From Bacteroidales bacterium (GTDB taxonomy: Bacteria > Bacteroidota > Bacteroidia > Bacteroidales > WCHB1-69): 17,361 nucleotides of DNA. The stretch is from positions 1 to 17,361 of the forward strand of contig JAAYQB010000111.1 of assembly GCA_012519525.1 (NCBI GenBank). Reading direction: 5' to 3'. Below the pieces are notes generated by a model that was given only the letters and a program-made list of their open reading frames with translations, was not told the DNA's origin and did no database searches. Positions 1-6,974 of the stretch are shown here, piece after piece; the first letter of the stretch is position 1; every line of letters starts with the position of its first letter. Made by a program: the position numbers and the translations under genes.

Positions 1-220
1 AAACGCTATCGTAATGAGTTGTTGTGTTTGCATTGACACTTTGGGCTAAATAGGCTAAATGTTCCGCACTTTCAATCAAATAAGGCATTCCTTTACTGCC
101 GGTACCATTTGTCCATATACTGGCACTACTCCCATCCCAATAACTGACGCTTTGTGCTTGGAGGCTACTCATAACAGCAAAAACTACAACTATCATTAAT
201 AATTTTCTCATCACTTTCAT
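1..220 (-). CDS. Secreted surface protein, N-terminal part only (runs off left edge)
   Basis: The minus-strand frame is open from an ATG at 220-218 to the window edge, giving about 73 codons. It begins MKVMRKLLMIVVVFAVMSSL, a typical signal peptide with cleavage probably after the Ala-Gln around residues 22-23. The mature part starts with Ser-Tyr-Trp-Asp-Gly and continues through a Trp-Thr-Asn-Gly-Thr-Gly stretch to PYLIESAEHLAYLAQSVNA. This opening resembles large Bacteroidota surface or adhesin-like proteins that often carry GLUG-type or repeat regions further on; the repeats themselves lie outside the window, so the full architecture is unknown. A small acidic peptide gene lies 91 bp upstream in the same direction and may be co-transcribed. 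The protein is probably exported across the inner membrane; its function is not determinable from this fragment. Confidence 0.75.
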   Translation of the reverse strand, partial: MKVMRKLLMIVVVFAVMSSLQAQSVSYWDGSSASIWTNGTGSKGMPYLIESAEHLAYLAQSVNANTTTHYDSV

Positions 221-311
221 AATATTTATATTTTTTAATGCTTAATACAAAACTCACATACCTTACAATGTGTATTAAAAAAGGCATATTCGTTGTATAT
301 TGCTTATAATT

Positions 312-437
312 TTAAAATTCTTCCTCATCCGGATTACCTCCTGGCAGTGAGCTTGCAAATCCTTTTTCTACATTTACCTCAATAACCTGTATTTCAGGTG
401 ACAGATATTCTAATTTGTCTTTTTCTTCTAATTCCAT
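312..437 (-). CDS. Small acidic peptide, 41 aa, Bacteroidales SPE/PGG type
   Basis: A 41-codon frame runs from ATG (437-435) to TAA (314-312). It begins MELEEKDKLEYLSPEIQVIE and ends ASSLPGGNPDEEEF. The layout is Tyr-x-x-Pro-Glu near the N-terminus, a hydrophobic beta-like strand (IQVIEVNV), Glu-Lys-Gly-Phe-Ala-Ser-Ser, then a Gly/Pro turn and an acidic tail. Short peptides of this pattern are common in Bacteroidales and are usually left unannotated or called hypothetical; from recollection their function is not established. The gene has no signal peptide, is preceded by an A/T-rich leader rather than a Shine-Dalgarno site, and precedes the secreted surface protein in the same orientation. 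Whether it is a modified-peptide precursor or a regulator cannot be told from sequence; no modification enzyme gene is nearby. Confidence 0.6.
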   Translation of the reverse strand: MELEEKDKLEYLSPEIQVIEVNVEKGFASSLPGGNPDEEEF

Positions 438-514
438 ATTATTAATTTTTAATGTTATACGTAAATTTTAATGTTAAGTTATATTTTTTTATCATATTTT
501 TCCTTTTTCAATGC

Positions 515-598
515 TCATGCTAAAGCTTCTCCCGTTTCAAAACCCCTTGTAAACTTTCCCTCTAAAACCTTAGTTAATATACTGTATGACAAAAACAT
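515..598 (-). CDS. Possible 27-aa leader ORF
   Basis: Within the long leader between a -7 promoter box (663-672) and the 41-aa peptide gene, the minus strand contains ATG (598-596) to TGA (517-515), encoding MFLSYSILTKVLEGKFTRGF followed by ETGEALA. The same frame is open for 14 more codons upstream without an ATG. The residue composition looks protein-like rather than random A/T translation. It could be a leader peptide, another small protein or the end of a decayed gene. No family is recognised. Confidence 0.2.
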   Translation of the reverse strand: MFLSYSILTKVLEGKFTRGFETGEALA

Positions 599-662
599 AT
601 TTTTATTAATAGCTTTTCTCACAACTCCATAATTTTGTTTTTATCCCTACCTTATATTAATG

Positions 663-672
663 TGCAAAGATA
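663..672 (-). promoter_or_regulatory. Bacteroidota -7 promoter box for the small-peptide/surface-protein unit
   Basis: Read on the minus strand this is TATCTTTGCA, a perfect TAnnTTTG element with the common trailing CA. No clear TTTG/TTG -33 element is seen 19-21 nt upstream, where the DNA is a T/A tract. Transcription would start near 656-658, giving a leader of about 220 nt before the 41-aa peptide gene, unusually long for this window. Confidence 0.45.
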
Positions 673-726
673 TAAAAAAAATTAATAAAACACTATTATT
701 TTTAATTTTTTAACTTTTTTTTAATT

Positions 727-2232
727 TTATCTATATGCCAATTTATTTATAAATAACACTTGTCTTTTTTTTGCATACTTTTTATTTGTTTTTTTCCCCG
801 ATATCGTTTGGTAACCGTAATAAATAAAATTGTTAGCGTACCAATTTCTAAAGGTCGAAGAATAGTGGGTAATTATCCTATCTGCCGGCGATAACATTTC
901 AATGGGAATACTTTCTGTTGCTTGTACTACATCGGCATGATTCAAAACGGTTGAAATGACTTCTCCTCTAATGCCGTAAAACAATACCACATCGTTGTTA
1001 TCATCAATATAAGCGTGTAAAATATTTTTTAAATTACTTACCAATACGTCATTGTATTGAAATTGTGTGTTCCAAATCAAGTCGGCATTTTTATCAAAAG
1101 TAAGCACATAAGCAATTTGATAACGATAGCCTGCAAATACGGTAGTAGGTGCCGATGTATAACCGTACATGCCGTAATTGGCAGCGTACTCTTGGCGGTA
1201 TTCGGGATAAAACACTTCACCTATAGCTACATACATACTATCGTTATGGACTATATTGTCCATTATCAACTGCAAATTCAAAGAAACATTCTTTTTTTCA
1301 TCCGACGCAATTTTGCCTTTCTTCAACTGATTGCTTAACAATACAAAATTAAAATAATTCGATTTTTTTATTTCCCCATTGGAAACAATAGCCGAAAAAA
1401 TGCCGCTATTAATTATGTTGTTAGTTTTAGCAGTTAATTCATTTTTATTAATATACGCTCCTATTAACAGCAACTTATTTTTGTCAACAATGGTCATTTG
1501 GCAGGAATTCAGGAAGTAATCGTCTGCAAATGGAATTGTTATATTTTGCAAAACAGTTCCGTCGCCGTGTAATTGTAATAAGTTAAGCACGGGCGATGTT
1601 TTTTTACTATAAAGCGTAACGGCTGTCCAAAGGCTTCGACTATTGGTGTCCCTATAGAAAAAATGAAACATAGCGATATCTTTTGCTCCTTCTTTAAATA
1701 AAGGAACAGAGTTTAAAGTTTTAAGATTCAACGCAAAGACTTCCACGTTATGATTGAAATTAGTAGCGTAAAAAACAGTGTTGTCAAGAATGTGTAAATC
1801 GAATACGGTTTCTTTGTCCCTTACATTGATAGCATATACTTTTGCTTTTTTATCAGCAATGAAATACTGAACAATATAGGTGTTGTACATTGTCGTTCGT
1901 CGGTCAAATTTTTGAAAGCAAATATAAAAACTTTCTTTATCCGTATTAATAACTTTTACGCCCAAATTTCTTTCTAGCCAAATATCAGTGGTAGCCGTTT
2001 TTTGCAAGTTGGTATCGAATAAAACGATGCTCCATTTTTTTCGTTTGTTTTCTGTTATATCCGTTTCATACAGCAATGCCACTCCGTTTTTTCCTAAAGG
2101 AATAACCTGAAAAGAAAAATCCATAGAAGGCACTTCTATTTCAAGTCGCAAAGGTGGCGTATAGACTTGCGAAAACACATTAAGTGTCAAAAATAGTAAA
2201 GGTATATATAAAAACAATCTACGTATCCACAT
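727..2232 (-). CDS. Secreted protein of unknown function, 501 aa
   Basis: The gene starts at an ATG only one base after the stop codon of the upstream DUF4837 lipoprotein gene, so the two are almost certainly co-transcribed and probably translationally coupled. Residues 1-21 (MWIRRLFLYIPLLFLTLNVF plus Ser) form a signal peptide, with the Ser-Gln junction typical of Bacteroidota exported proteins. No transmembrane segment follows. The mature protein consists of alternating hydrophobic strands and polar loops, with many Tyr, Asn and Thr residues and repeated 'value-of-a-quantity' style strands, compatible with a beta-propeller or other all-beta fold; this fold is inference. A basic tail (KKTNKKYAKKRQ) precedes the C-terminus. 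I do not recognise a named family. It probably acts in the periplasm or at the outer membrane together with the lipoprotein encoded upstream. Confidence 0.85.
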   Translation of the reverse strand: MWIRRLFLYIPLLFLTLNVFSQVYTPPLRLEIEVPSMDFSFQVIPLGKNGVALLYETDITENKRKKWSIVLFDTNLQKTATTDIWLERNLGVKVINTDKESFYICFQKFDRRTTMYNTYIVQYFIADKKAKVYAINVRDKETVFDLHILDNTVFYATNFNHNVEVFALNLKTLNSVPLFKEGAKDIAMFHFFYRDTNSRSLWTAVTLYSKKTSPVLNLLQLHGDGTVLQNITIPFADDYFLNSCQMTIVDKNKLLLIGAYINKNELTAKTNNIINSGIFSAIVSNGEIKKSNYFNFVLLSNQLKKGKIASDEKKNVSLNLQLIMDNIVHNDSMYVAIGEVFYPEYRQEYAANYGMYGYTSAPTTVFAGYRYQIAYVLTFDKNADLIWNTQFQYNDVLVSNLKNILHAYIDDNNDVVLFYGIRGEVISTVLNHADVVQATESIPIEMLSPADRIITHYSSTFRNWYANNFIYYGYQTISGKKTNKKYAKKRQVLFINKLAYR

Positions 2233-2233
2233 A

Positions 2234-3250
2234 TTATTCTATTAGCCGAGTTGACAACAAAATGGCATCTATCTGTCGAAGTAAATCTCTTTTATCATCC
2301 GTAGGAGCATACAAAAACCCGTCGAGCGTTACAACTCTCTTCCTTTTTGCATCAAGAATGGTATAAGTGATGAAAGGACCTCCCATAAAATCGCCATGCA
2401 TTTTCCATATTCCTTGTGTTTTAACAGCGTATAAATCATTAAAGTTCACTTTTTCCGATTGAGGCGGAATGTATTTTTCTTCCACTATCATATAAGAACT
2501 GTCAACACTTCCGAATACATACTTTTTCGTCATTTGATTTCTTAAAGACACAATATGAGAGTGTAAAAACATATTGGTATCGGAATAGTTTTGCACATAC
2601 ATAAGCACACTTTGCCCCCAATACTTTGTTTCTTTACGTAACCAACAAAACTCATCGTTTTGCACTGCTACAATAAACCCCTGCGGCACCACCATCGACA
2701 AAGAGTAATTACGCTCTATTTTTTTATGTATACTATTGTCTATCTGCGATTTTTGCGCTCTTTGAAAACGTTTAATTTCAGAATTTAAATAGAAATCGGT
2801 AATGGTGTTTTTCCTTTCGGATAATAAACGCATTGCCTCTTCCTCATCGGCAACTTCTATATAAACAATCAATTGAGGACTAGCCCATTTATTTTTTATC
2901 ACCTTAACACTTGCTGTCGTAAACTCACTGCCGATATTGAGATGCAAAATATTACGTTGTTTTTGATAAATAGGGGTAAATCCTTCGTTATCAATGTGAG
3001 ATAAATTAAACAGAGGTTCGTTTTGAGGCAAAAACTCTAACGACCGCATAAAAATAGCTTGTAAGCTATCTCCCAAGACTCCTTTCCACTGACTATTCGT
3101 ACATACCACCAACAACTCTCCCGACCTCCCCGATGAAGACATCAAACCTCTGCCTTGAGTTCCGCCACCGGTGCAATTGATTAAAACAATAGAAAAAAGA
3201 GAAATAGTAAAAATAAATGCCAATTGACGTATATCAGAAAACGTTTTCAT
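2234..3250 (-). CDS. DUF4837 family lipoprotein, 338 aa
   Basis: The N-terminus (MKTFSDIRQLAFIFTISLFS then IVLINC) is a lipoprotein signal peptide with lipobox Leu-Ile-Asn-Cys and lipidated Cys26. After a Gly/Ser-rich linker come SSGRSGELLVV and the strand-turn-helix around Trp55, Gly57 and Asp61 (QWKGVLGDSLQAIF), then a LPQNEPLFNLSHI stretch, a QRNILHLNI strand and NKWASPQLIVYI. This succession matches the Bacteroidota-specific DUF4837 family, whose function is unknown. The 338-aa length is ordinary for that family. It is the first gene of a two-gene minus-strand operon with the 501-aa secreted protein (1-nt gap) and has its own -7 promoter about 30 bp upstream. The Asn before Cys and the absence of Asp at +2 suggest outer-membrane sorting, which is an inference. 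Confidence 0.88.
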   Translation of the reverse strand: MKTFSDIRQLAFIFTISLFSIVLINCTGGGTQGRGLMSSSGRSGELLVVCTNSQWKGVLGDSLQAIFMRSLEFLPQNEPLFNLSHIDNEGFTPIYQKQRNILHLNIGSEFTTASVKVIKNKWASPQLIVYIEVADEEEAMRLLSERKNTITDFYLNSEIKRFQRAQKSQIDNSIHKKIERNYSLSMVVPQGFIVAVQNDEFCWLRKETKYWGQSVLMYVQNYSDTNMFLHSHIVSLRNQMTKKYVFGSVDSSYMIVEEKYIPPQSEKVNFNDLYAVKTQGIWKMHGDFMGGPFITYTILDAKRKRVVTLDGFLYAPTDDKRDLLRQIDAILLSTRLIE

Positions 3251-3280
3251 TCCTTATTCAATTTTAGTAAATATAATAAA

Positions 3281-3290
3281 TGCAAAGTTA
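3281..3290 (-). promoter_or_regulatory. -7 promoter box for the DUF4837 operon
   Basis: On the minus strand the sequence is TAACTTTGCA, a perfect TAnnTTTG element located 30 bp before the lipoprotein start codon. The predicted leader is about 25 nt. No convincing -33 TTTG is visible. It lies back-to-back with the ackA promoter in a 148-bp divergent intergenic region. Confidence 0.55.
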
Positions 3291-3344
3291 TATATTTTTT
3301 CGTTTAAATATGAATTCTTACTGTAAAAATTCAAAATAATCATG

Positions 3345-3354
3345 TAATTTTGCA
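3345..3354 (+). promoter_or_regulatory. -7 promoter box for ackA
   Basis: TAATTTTGCA matches the Bacteroidota -7 consensus TAnnTTTG and lies about 45 bp before the ackA ATG. A weak CTG-containing element around 3321-3324 is at roughly the right distance for a -33 box but is not a good match. It shares the intergenic region with the divergent DUF4837 promoter. Confidence 0.5.
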
Positions 3355-3398
3355 ATTTAGTAAATAATCAACAATTTTATAAAAAATAATAATTAAGA

Positions 3399-4601
3399 AT
3401 GAAGATATTAGTTTTAAATTGCGGAAGCTCGTCTATTAAGTATCAATTGATAGATATGGCTAATAATGCCGAATTATTGGCTAAAGGTTTAATCGAGCGT
3501 ATTGGATTGGAAATGGGTGAATTTACTCATAAACCAAAAGATAAAGAAAAGTACTACCGACAACTACCGATAGCAGACCATGCCGTCGGCATTAATTTAC
3601 TACTCAAAACACTTACCGACAGCAAAGTCGGCATTATTTCGAGCATTAACGAAATAGGCGCATGCGGTCATAGAGTGGCTCACGGCGGAGAGTATTTTTC
3701 TGAAAGTGCAATTATAGAAGACGAAGAAATGAAGCAAATAGACAAATTATGTGCCATTACACCTCTTCACAATCCGGGCAATTTATTAGGAATTAAAGTA
3801 ATGAAAGAAATTTTACCCAATGTAAAACAAGTGGGTGTTTTCGACACTTCTTTCCATCATACCATGCCCCCACATGCTTATTTATATGCCATTCCTTATG
3901 AATATTATACCGATAAAAAAATACGTCGCTACGGCTTTCACGGAACAAGTCATAAATACGTGGCTCCGAAAGCTGCCGAATTAATAGGTGAAAATTGGAA
4001 AGATAAAAAAATCATCGTTTGCCATCTTGGAAACGGTGCTTCCGTTTGTGCCGTTAAGAAAGGTCAATCGGTTGATACTTCTATGGGCTTCACACCGGTA
4101 GAAGGCTTGATAATGGGCACTCGCACCGGCGATTTGGATTTAGGTGCATTGCTATACATAGCCGAATCCGAAAAATTAGATTATAAAGGAATGAATAAGC
4201 TAATCAATAAACAATCGGGATTGTGCGGAATTTCCGGCGGCAAATCCGATATGCGTGATATTTATGCAGGGAAAAATGAAGGCGACGTGCGTTCTACTCA
4301 TGCTTTCAATATGTTTGCATATAGAGTAAAAAAATACATCGGTGCTTATGCTGCCGCTATGAACGGAGTGGATATCATTGCTATGACAGGCGGAATAGGC
4401 GAAAATGCTTGGTTTATGCGTGAAGCCATATTCGAAGATATGGATTATCTCGGCATCGAATTCGATAAAAAAGCCAACAAAGAATACGTAGGCGTTGACG
4501 GCGTAATTTCGACTCCTAAGAGCAAAGTGAAAGTATTGTCCGTAACAACTAACGAAGAAATGGTCATTGCATTAGACACTTATCGATTAGTTACACAATA
4601 A
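3399..4601 (+). CDS. ackA: Acetate kinase
   Basis: Acetate kinase interconverts acetyl phosphate plus ADP and acetate plus ATP, the ATP-yielding last step of acetate fermentation; it acts in the cytosol. The 400-aa protein has standard family length and every signature: MKILVLNCGSSSIKY at the N-terminus (Asn7), HRVAHGG with substrate-binding Arg92, VGVFDTSFH with Asp149, RRYGFHGTSHKYV with His181, CHLGNGAS phosphate loop, MGTRTGDLDLG with Arg242, TGGIGENA, and the C-terminal TNEEMVIA with the metal-associated Glu. The ATG at 3399 begins exactly at the conserved first beta strand. The usual neighbour pta (phosphotransacetylase) is not adjacent on either side; the next gene starts 104 bp downstream with its own promoter-like sequence, so ackA is probably monocistronic. 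Confidence 0.98.
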   Translation: MKILVLNCGSSSIKYQLIDMANNAELLAKGLIERIGLEMGEFTHKPKDKEKYYRQLPIADHAVGINLLLKTLTDSKVGIISSINEIGACGHRVAHGGEYFSESAIIEDEEMKQIDKLCAITPLHNPGNLLGIKVMKEILPNVKQVGVFDTSFHHTMPPHAYLYAIPYEYYTDKKIRRYGFHGTSHKYVAPKAAELIGENWKDKKIIVCHLGNGASVCAVKKGQSVDTSMGFTPVEGLIMGTRTGDLDLGALLYIAESEKLDYKGMNKLINKQSGLCGISGGKSDMRDIYAGKNEGDVRSTHAFNMFAYRVKKYIGAYAAAMNGVDIIAMTGGIGENAWFMREAIFEDMDYLGIEFDKKANKEYVGVDGVISTPKSKVKVLSVTTNEEMVIALDTYRLVTQ

Positions 4602-4639
4602 TTTATCATATTATAAAAAAATATTTTTTCAATTCACTC

Positions 4640-4667
4640 TTTGTAATTGATATATTTTATAATTTTG
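4640..4667 (+). promoter_or_regulatory. Promoter of the isocitrate/isopropylmalate-type dehydrogenase gene
   Basis: TTTG at 4640-4643 and TAATTTTG at 4660-4667 correspond to the -33 and -7 elements of Bacteroidota promoters, separated by 16 nt, slightly shorter than the usual spacing. The predicted start site is about 35 bp before the ATG at 4706. Confidence 0.5.
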
Positions 4668-4705
4668 CTGAAAAAATAATTTAACATAAATAAAAACAAT
4701 TCAAC

Positions 4706-5899
4706 ATGGCTAAGAGAACAATAGTAACTATGCCCGGCGACGGAATAGGCAAAGTAGTAATGGAACAATGCATTCGTTTGTTAAATGCAGCAGGATTTGA
4801 TGCGAATTATGTACATGCGGATATAGGCTGGGAATTTTGGTGTAAAGAAGGCAATCCACTTCCGGATAGGACAATCGATTTATTAGAAAAACATAAAATC
4901 GGCTTGTTTGGTGCTATCACATCAAAACCCAAAGACAGAGCTGCCGCCGAACTCATTCCGGAACTGCAAAACAAAGGATTAGTATATTATAGTCCTATTG
5001 TAACAATGCGTCAGCATTTTAAAATGGATATATGTATGCGTCCTTGCAAAACATTCAAAGGAAATCCTTTGAATTTCATTCGTCGAACTGCCGACGGCGG
5101 TTATAGTGAACCTATTATTGATGTAGTCGTATTTCGCCAAAACACGGAAGGCTTATACGGCGGTATTGAATGGAGCAATGCTCCCGATATTGTGTGGGAT
5201 GCATTATGCACACATAAGAAATTTGTAGATAATTTTTCTTCACATCCTCGTAACGAAGTCTTTATCTCAACACGTATTTTAACAAAAAAATACACGGAAC
5301 GCATTTTACGTGCCGGTTTTGATTATGCAAAAGAAAGAGGATACAAAGGAATAACCGTTTGTGAAAAACCCAATGTGGTTCGCGAAACTTCCGGTATGAT
5401 GTTAAAATTAGCACAAGACATTGCTAAAAAAGATTATCCGGGACTTTCCGTATGGGACACCAATATTGACGCACAAATGATGTGGATGACAAAAAATCCT
5501 GAAAATTATAACGTTATTGTTGCGAGCAATATGTTCGGCGATATTCTTTCCGACGGCTTTGCCGGCTTAGTCGGAGGATTGGGTTTTGCAAGTTCAGCTC
5601 AATTTGGAGAAAAAGGCGTTGCCGTATTTGAACCTACCCATGGCTCAGCTCCTAAGTATGCCGATTACGAAGTGTCGATAGTGAATCCTATTGCCATGTT
5701 CTTATCTGCCTGCTTAATGTTAGAATATATAGGCGAAAAAACATTGGCAAAACGTATCGAAAAAGCAATAGCAGACGTAATTGAAGAAGGAAAAGTACGC
5801 ACATACGATATGATGAAAATGAGCGGTTCTGCCGATGTAATACACAAAGGCGCTGCATCAACAGTGCAAATGACAGACGCTGTTATCGCTAAATTATAA
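4706..5899 (+). CDS. Isocitrate/isopropylmalate dehydrogenase family protein, probably NADP-linked isocitrate dehydrogenase
   Basis: This 397-aa cytosolic enzyme belongs to the beta-decarboxylating dehydrogenase family. Visible signatures: PGDGIGK at 10-16; Arg102 and Arg112 (MRQHF, CMRPCK), the carboxylate-binding arginines; QNTEGLYGGIEW with catalytic Tyr151; EKPNVVR with catalytic Lys221; DTNIDA and NMFGDILSD supplying metal-binding aspartates (Asp255, Asp279, Asp283); and THGSAPKYAD. Lys317-Tyr318 occupy the positions that in E. coli isocitrate dehydrogenase (Lys344-Tyr345) favour NADP over NAD. The substrate loop reads Ser96-Pro-Ile98-Val-Thr-Met-Arg102: the serine and arginine of the isocitrate motif are present, but the asparagine (Asn115 in E. 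coli) is replaced by isoleucine. Substrate is most likely isocitrate, giving 2-oxoglutarate for glutamate synthesis, but homoisocitrate or another malate-type substrate is not excluded. It is monocistronic, with its own promoter and a strong terminator. Confidence 0.88.
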   Translation: MAKRTIVTMPGDGIGKVVMEQCIRLLNAAGFDANYVHADIGWEFWCKEGNPLPDRTIDLLEKHKIGLFGAITSKPKDRAAAELIPELQNKGLVYYSPIVTMRQHFKMDICMRPCKTFKGNPLNFIRRTADGGYSEPIIDVVVFRQNTEGLYGGIEWSNAPDIVWDALCTHKKFVDNFSSHPRNEVFISTRILTKKYTERILRAGFDYAKERGYKGITVCEKPNVVRETSGMMLKLAQDIAKKDYPGLSVWDTNIDAQMMWMTKNPENYNVIVASNMFGDILSDGFAGLVGGLGFASSAQFGEKGVAVFEPTHGSAPKYADYEVSIVNPIAMFLSACLMLEYIGEKTLAKRIEKAIADVIEEGKVRTYDMMKMSGSADVIHKGAASTVQMTDAVIAKL

Positions 5900-5921
5900 A
5901 TTGGAAATATTCCTAATTTAC

Positions 5922-5960
5922 AAAAGAGAAGCCGATTAAGACTTCTCTTTTTTTGTTTTC
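5922..5960 (+). terminator. Rho-independent terminator after the dehydrogenase gene
   Basis: A perfect 10-bp stem (AAAAGAGAAG, 5922-5931, with CTTCTCTTTT, 5942-5951) encloses a 10-nt loop and runs into a T-rich tail. It begins 22 nt after the stop codon and isolates the dehydrogenase gene from the cassette downstream. Confidence 0.85.
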
Positions 5961-6028
5961 TTAAAAAAAACGCAAAAGCAGGAAAGAACGATAGATTAAA
6001 AACACTAGTTTTTCAAAAAATATTTTTC

Positions 6029-6067
6029 AAAACTACAATTACAGTATATTTTTATGTATTTTTGCAA
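6029..6067 (+). repeat. Left copy of the cassette-flanking direct repeat (contains a promoter)
   Basis: This ~39-bp segment is nearly identical to 7827-7866, with one gap and three mismatches; the last 20 bp before the final bases (6045-6064, TATATTTTTATGTATTTTTG) are identical. It contains a -7 box, TATTTTTG, at 6057-6064. The two copies bound the DUF488 cassette, 1798 bp apart. Confidence 0.7.
6057..6064 (+). promoter_or_regulatory. -7 promoter box of the DUF488 cassette
   Basis: TATTTTTG fits TAnnTTTG. The ATG of the DUF488 gene is only 10 nt beyond the box, so the predicted transcript would have a leader of a few bases or none. No -33 TTTG is seen at the usual distance. Confidence 0.45.
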
Positions 6068-6073
6068 TGAGAT

Positions 6074-6970
6074 ATGTCTTACAGAAGAAAGATAATATTA
6101 GCTTTATTGAGTGTGTTTGATGGGCAACTTACCGCCAAACAATTTCAAAAATACTTATTTTTGTTCACTCGTAAACAGGAAACAAAGTCATTTGATTTTA
6201 TTCCGTATCGCTATGGCTGTTTTTCGTTTCAAGCCAACCAAGATGTTGCGACACTTACCAATTACGGCTATTGTAAAATAACAGAAATAAAAAAAGTTAG
6301 GTTTTTCGAATTAACAAAAAACGACAATTTTATTAATACACTCAAACCGGAAGATAGAAAAAGTCTTCTTGATATAAAAGAACAGTTTGGAAATTTGAGC
6401 CAAAAAGAATTAATTCGTTATACTTATCGTCAATATCCCTATTATGCTATAAAAAGTGTTATTGCCGAAAATTTGTTAAACAGTACAGAACTTAATGCTA
6501 TTGAGCTACAAAAGCAACATTATTCCGAAAAACAACTTTTCACTATCGGTTACGAAGGCATTTCTCTTGAAACCTATATAAACAAGCTAATAATTAATGA
6601 TGTAAATGTGCTTTGCGATGTTCGGAAAAATGCTTATAGTCAAAAATACGGTTTTTCTAAAAAAACTCTTGAATTAGCATGTAAAAGCGTTGATATTGAA
6701 TATATTCACATTCCTGATTTAGGTATTGTTTCTGACAAACGGCAAGAACTACATACACAAGCAGATTACGACATTCTATTTCAAGAGTATGAAAAAACAA
6801 CTTTAAAAGAAAATAAGGCTTCGCTACTCGTTATTCGCAATTTGTTGGATAAAGGTAAACGAGTAGCTCTTACTTGCTTTGAAAAAGACCCAAAACAATG
6901 TCATCGTACTTGTGTAACCAATGCTCTAATGCAATTACCCGACACTGACTACCAATTAAAATACTTGTAA
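6074..6970 (+). CDS. DUF488 domain protein with an extra N-terminal (Panacea-like?) domain, 298 aa
   Basis: Residues 155-290 form a DUF488 domain: FTIGYEG (156-162), CDVRKN (181-186), YGFSKKTLE (192-200), an IEYIHIPDLG stretch (208-217), and the diagnostic C-terminal LTCFEKDPKQCHR (267-278) with Cys268, Glu270, Cys276, His277 and Arg278. DUF488 proteins have no firmly established biochemical role that I can name. Residues 1-85 are an additional domain (ILALLSVFDGQLTAKQFQKY, IPYRYGCFSF, LTNYGYCKI) whose 'K-x-QKYLFL...YGCFS...L..YGY' pattern resembles Panacea/DUF4065-like antitoxin domains; that resemblance is inference. There is no signal peptide, so it is cytosolic. The start at 6074 begins right at the conserved SYRRKIILALL helix. 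Only 4 nt separate it from the partner gene, so the pair is an operon. Repeats flank the pair. Confidence 0.85.
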   Translation: MSYRRKIILALLSVFDGQLTAKQFQKYLFLFTRKQETKSFDFIPYRYGCFSFQANQDVATLTNYGYCKITEIKKVRFFELTKNDNFINTLKPEDRKSLLDIKEQFGNLSQKELIRYTYRQYPYYAIKSVIAENLLNSTELNAIELQKQHYSEKQLFTIGYEGISLETYINKLIINDVNVLCDVRKNAYSQKYGFSKKTLELACKSVDIEYIHIPDLGIVSDKRQELHTQADYDILFQEYEKTTLKENKASLLVIRNLLDKGKRVALTCFEKDPKQCHRTCVTNALMQLPDTDYQLKYL

Positions 6971-6974
6971 ATTC

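Noticed and set aside
1057..1338. Plus-strand 93-codon frame
   Set aside because: It lies wholly inside the 501-aa secreted protein gene on the other strand and shows no domain.
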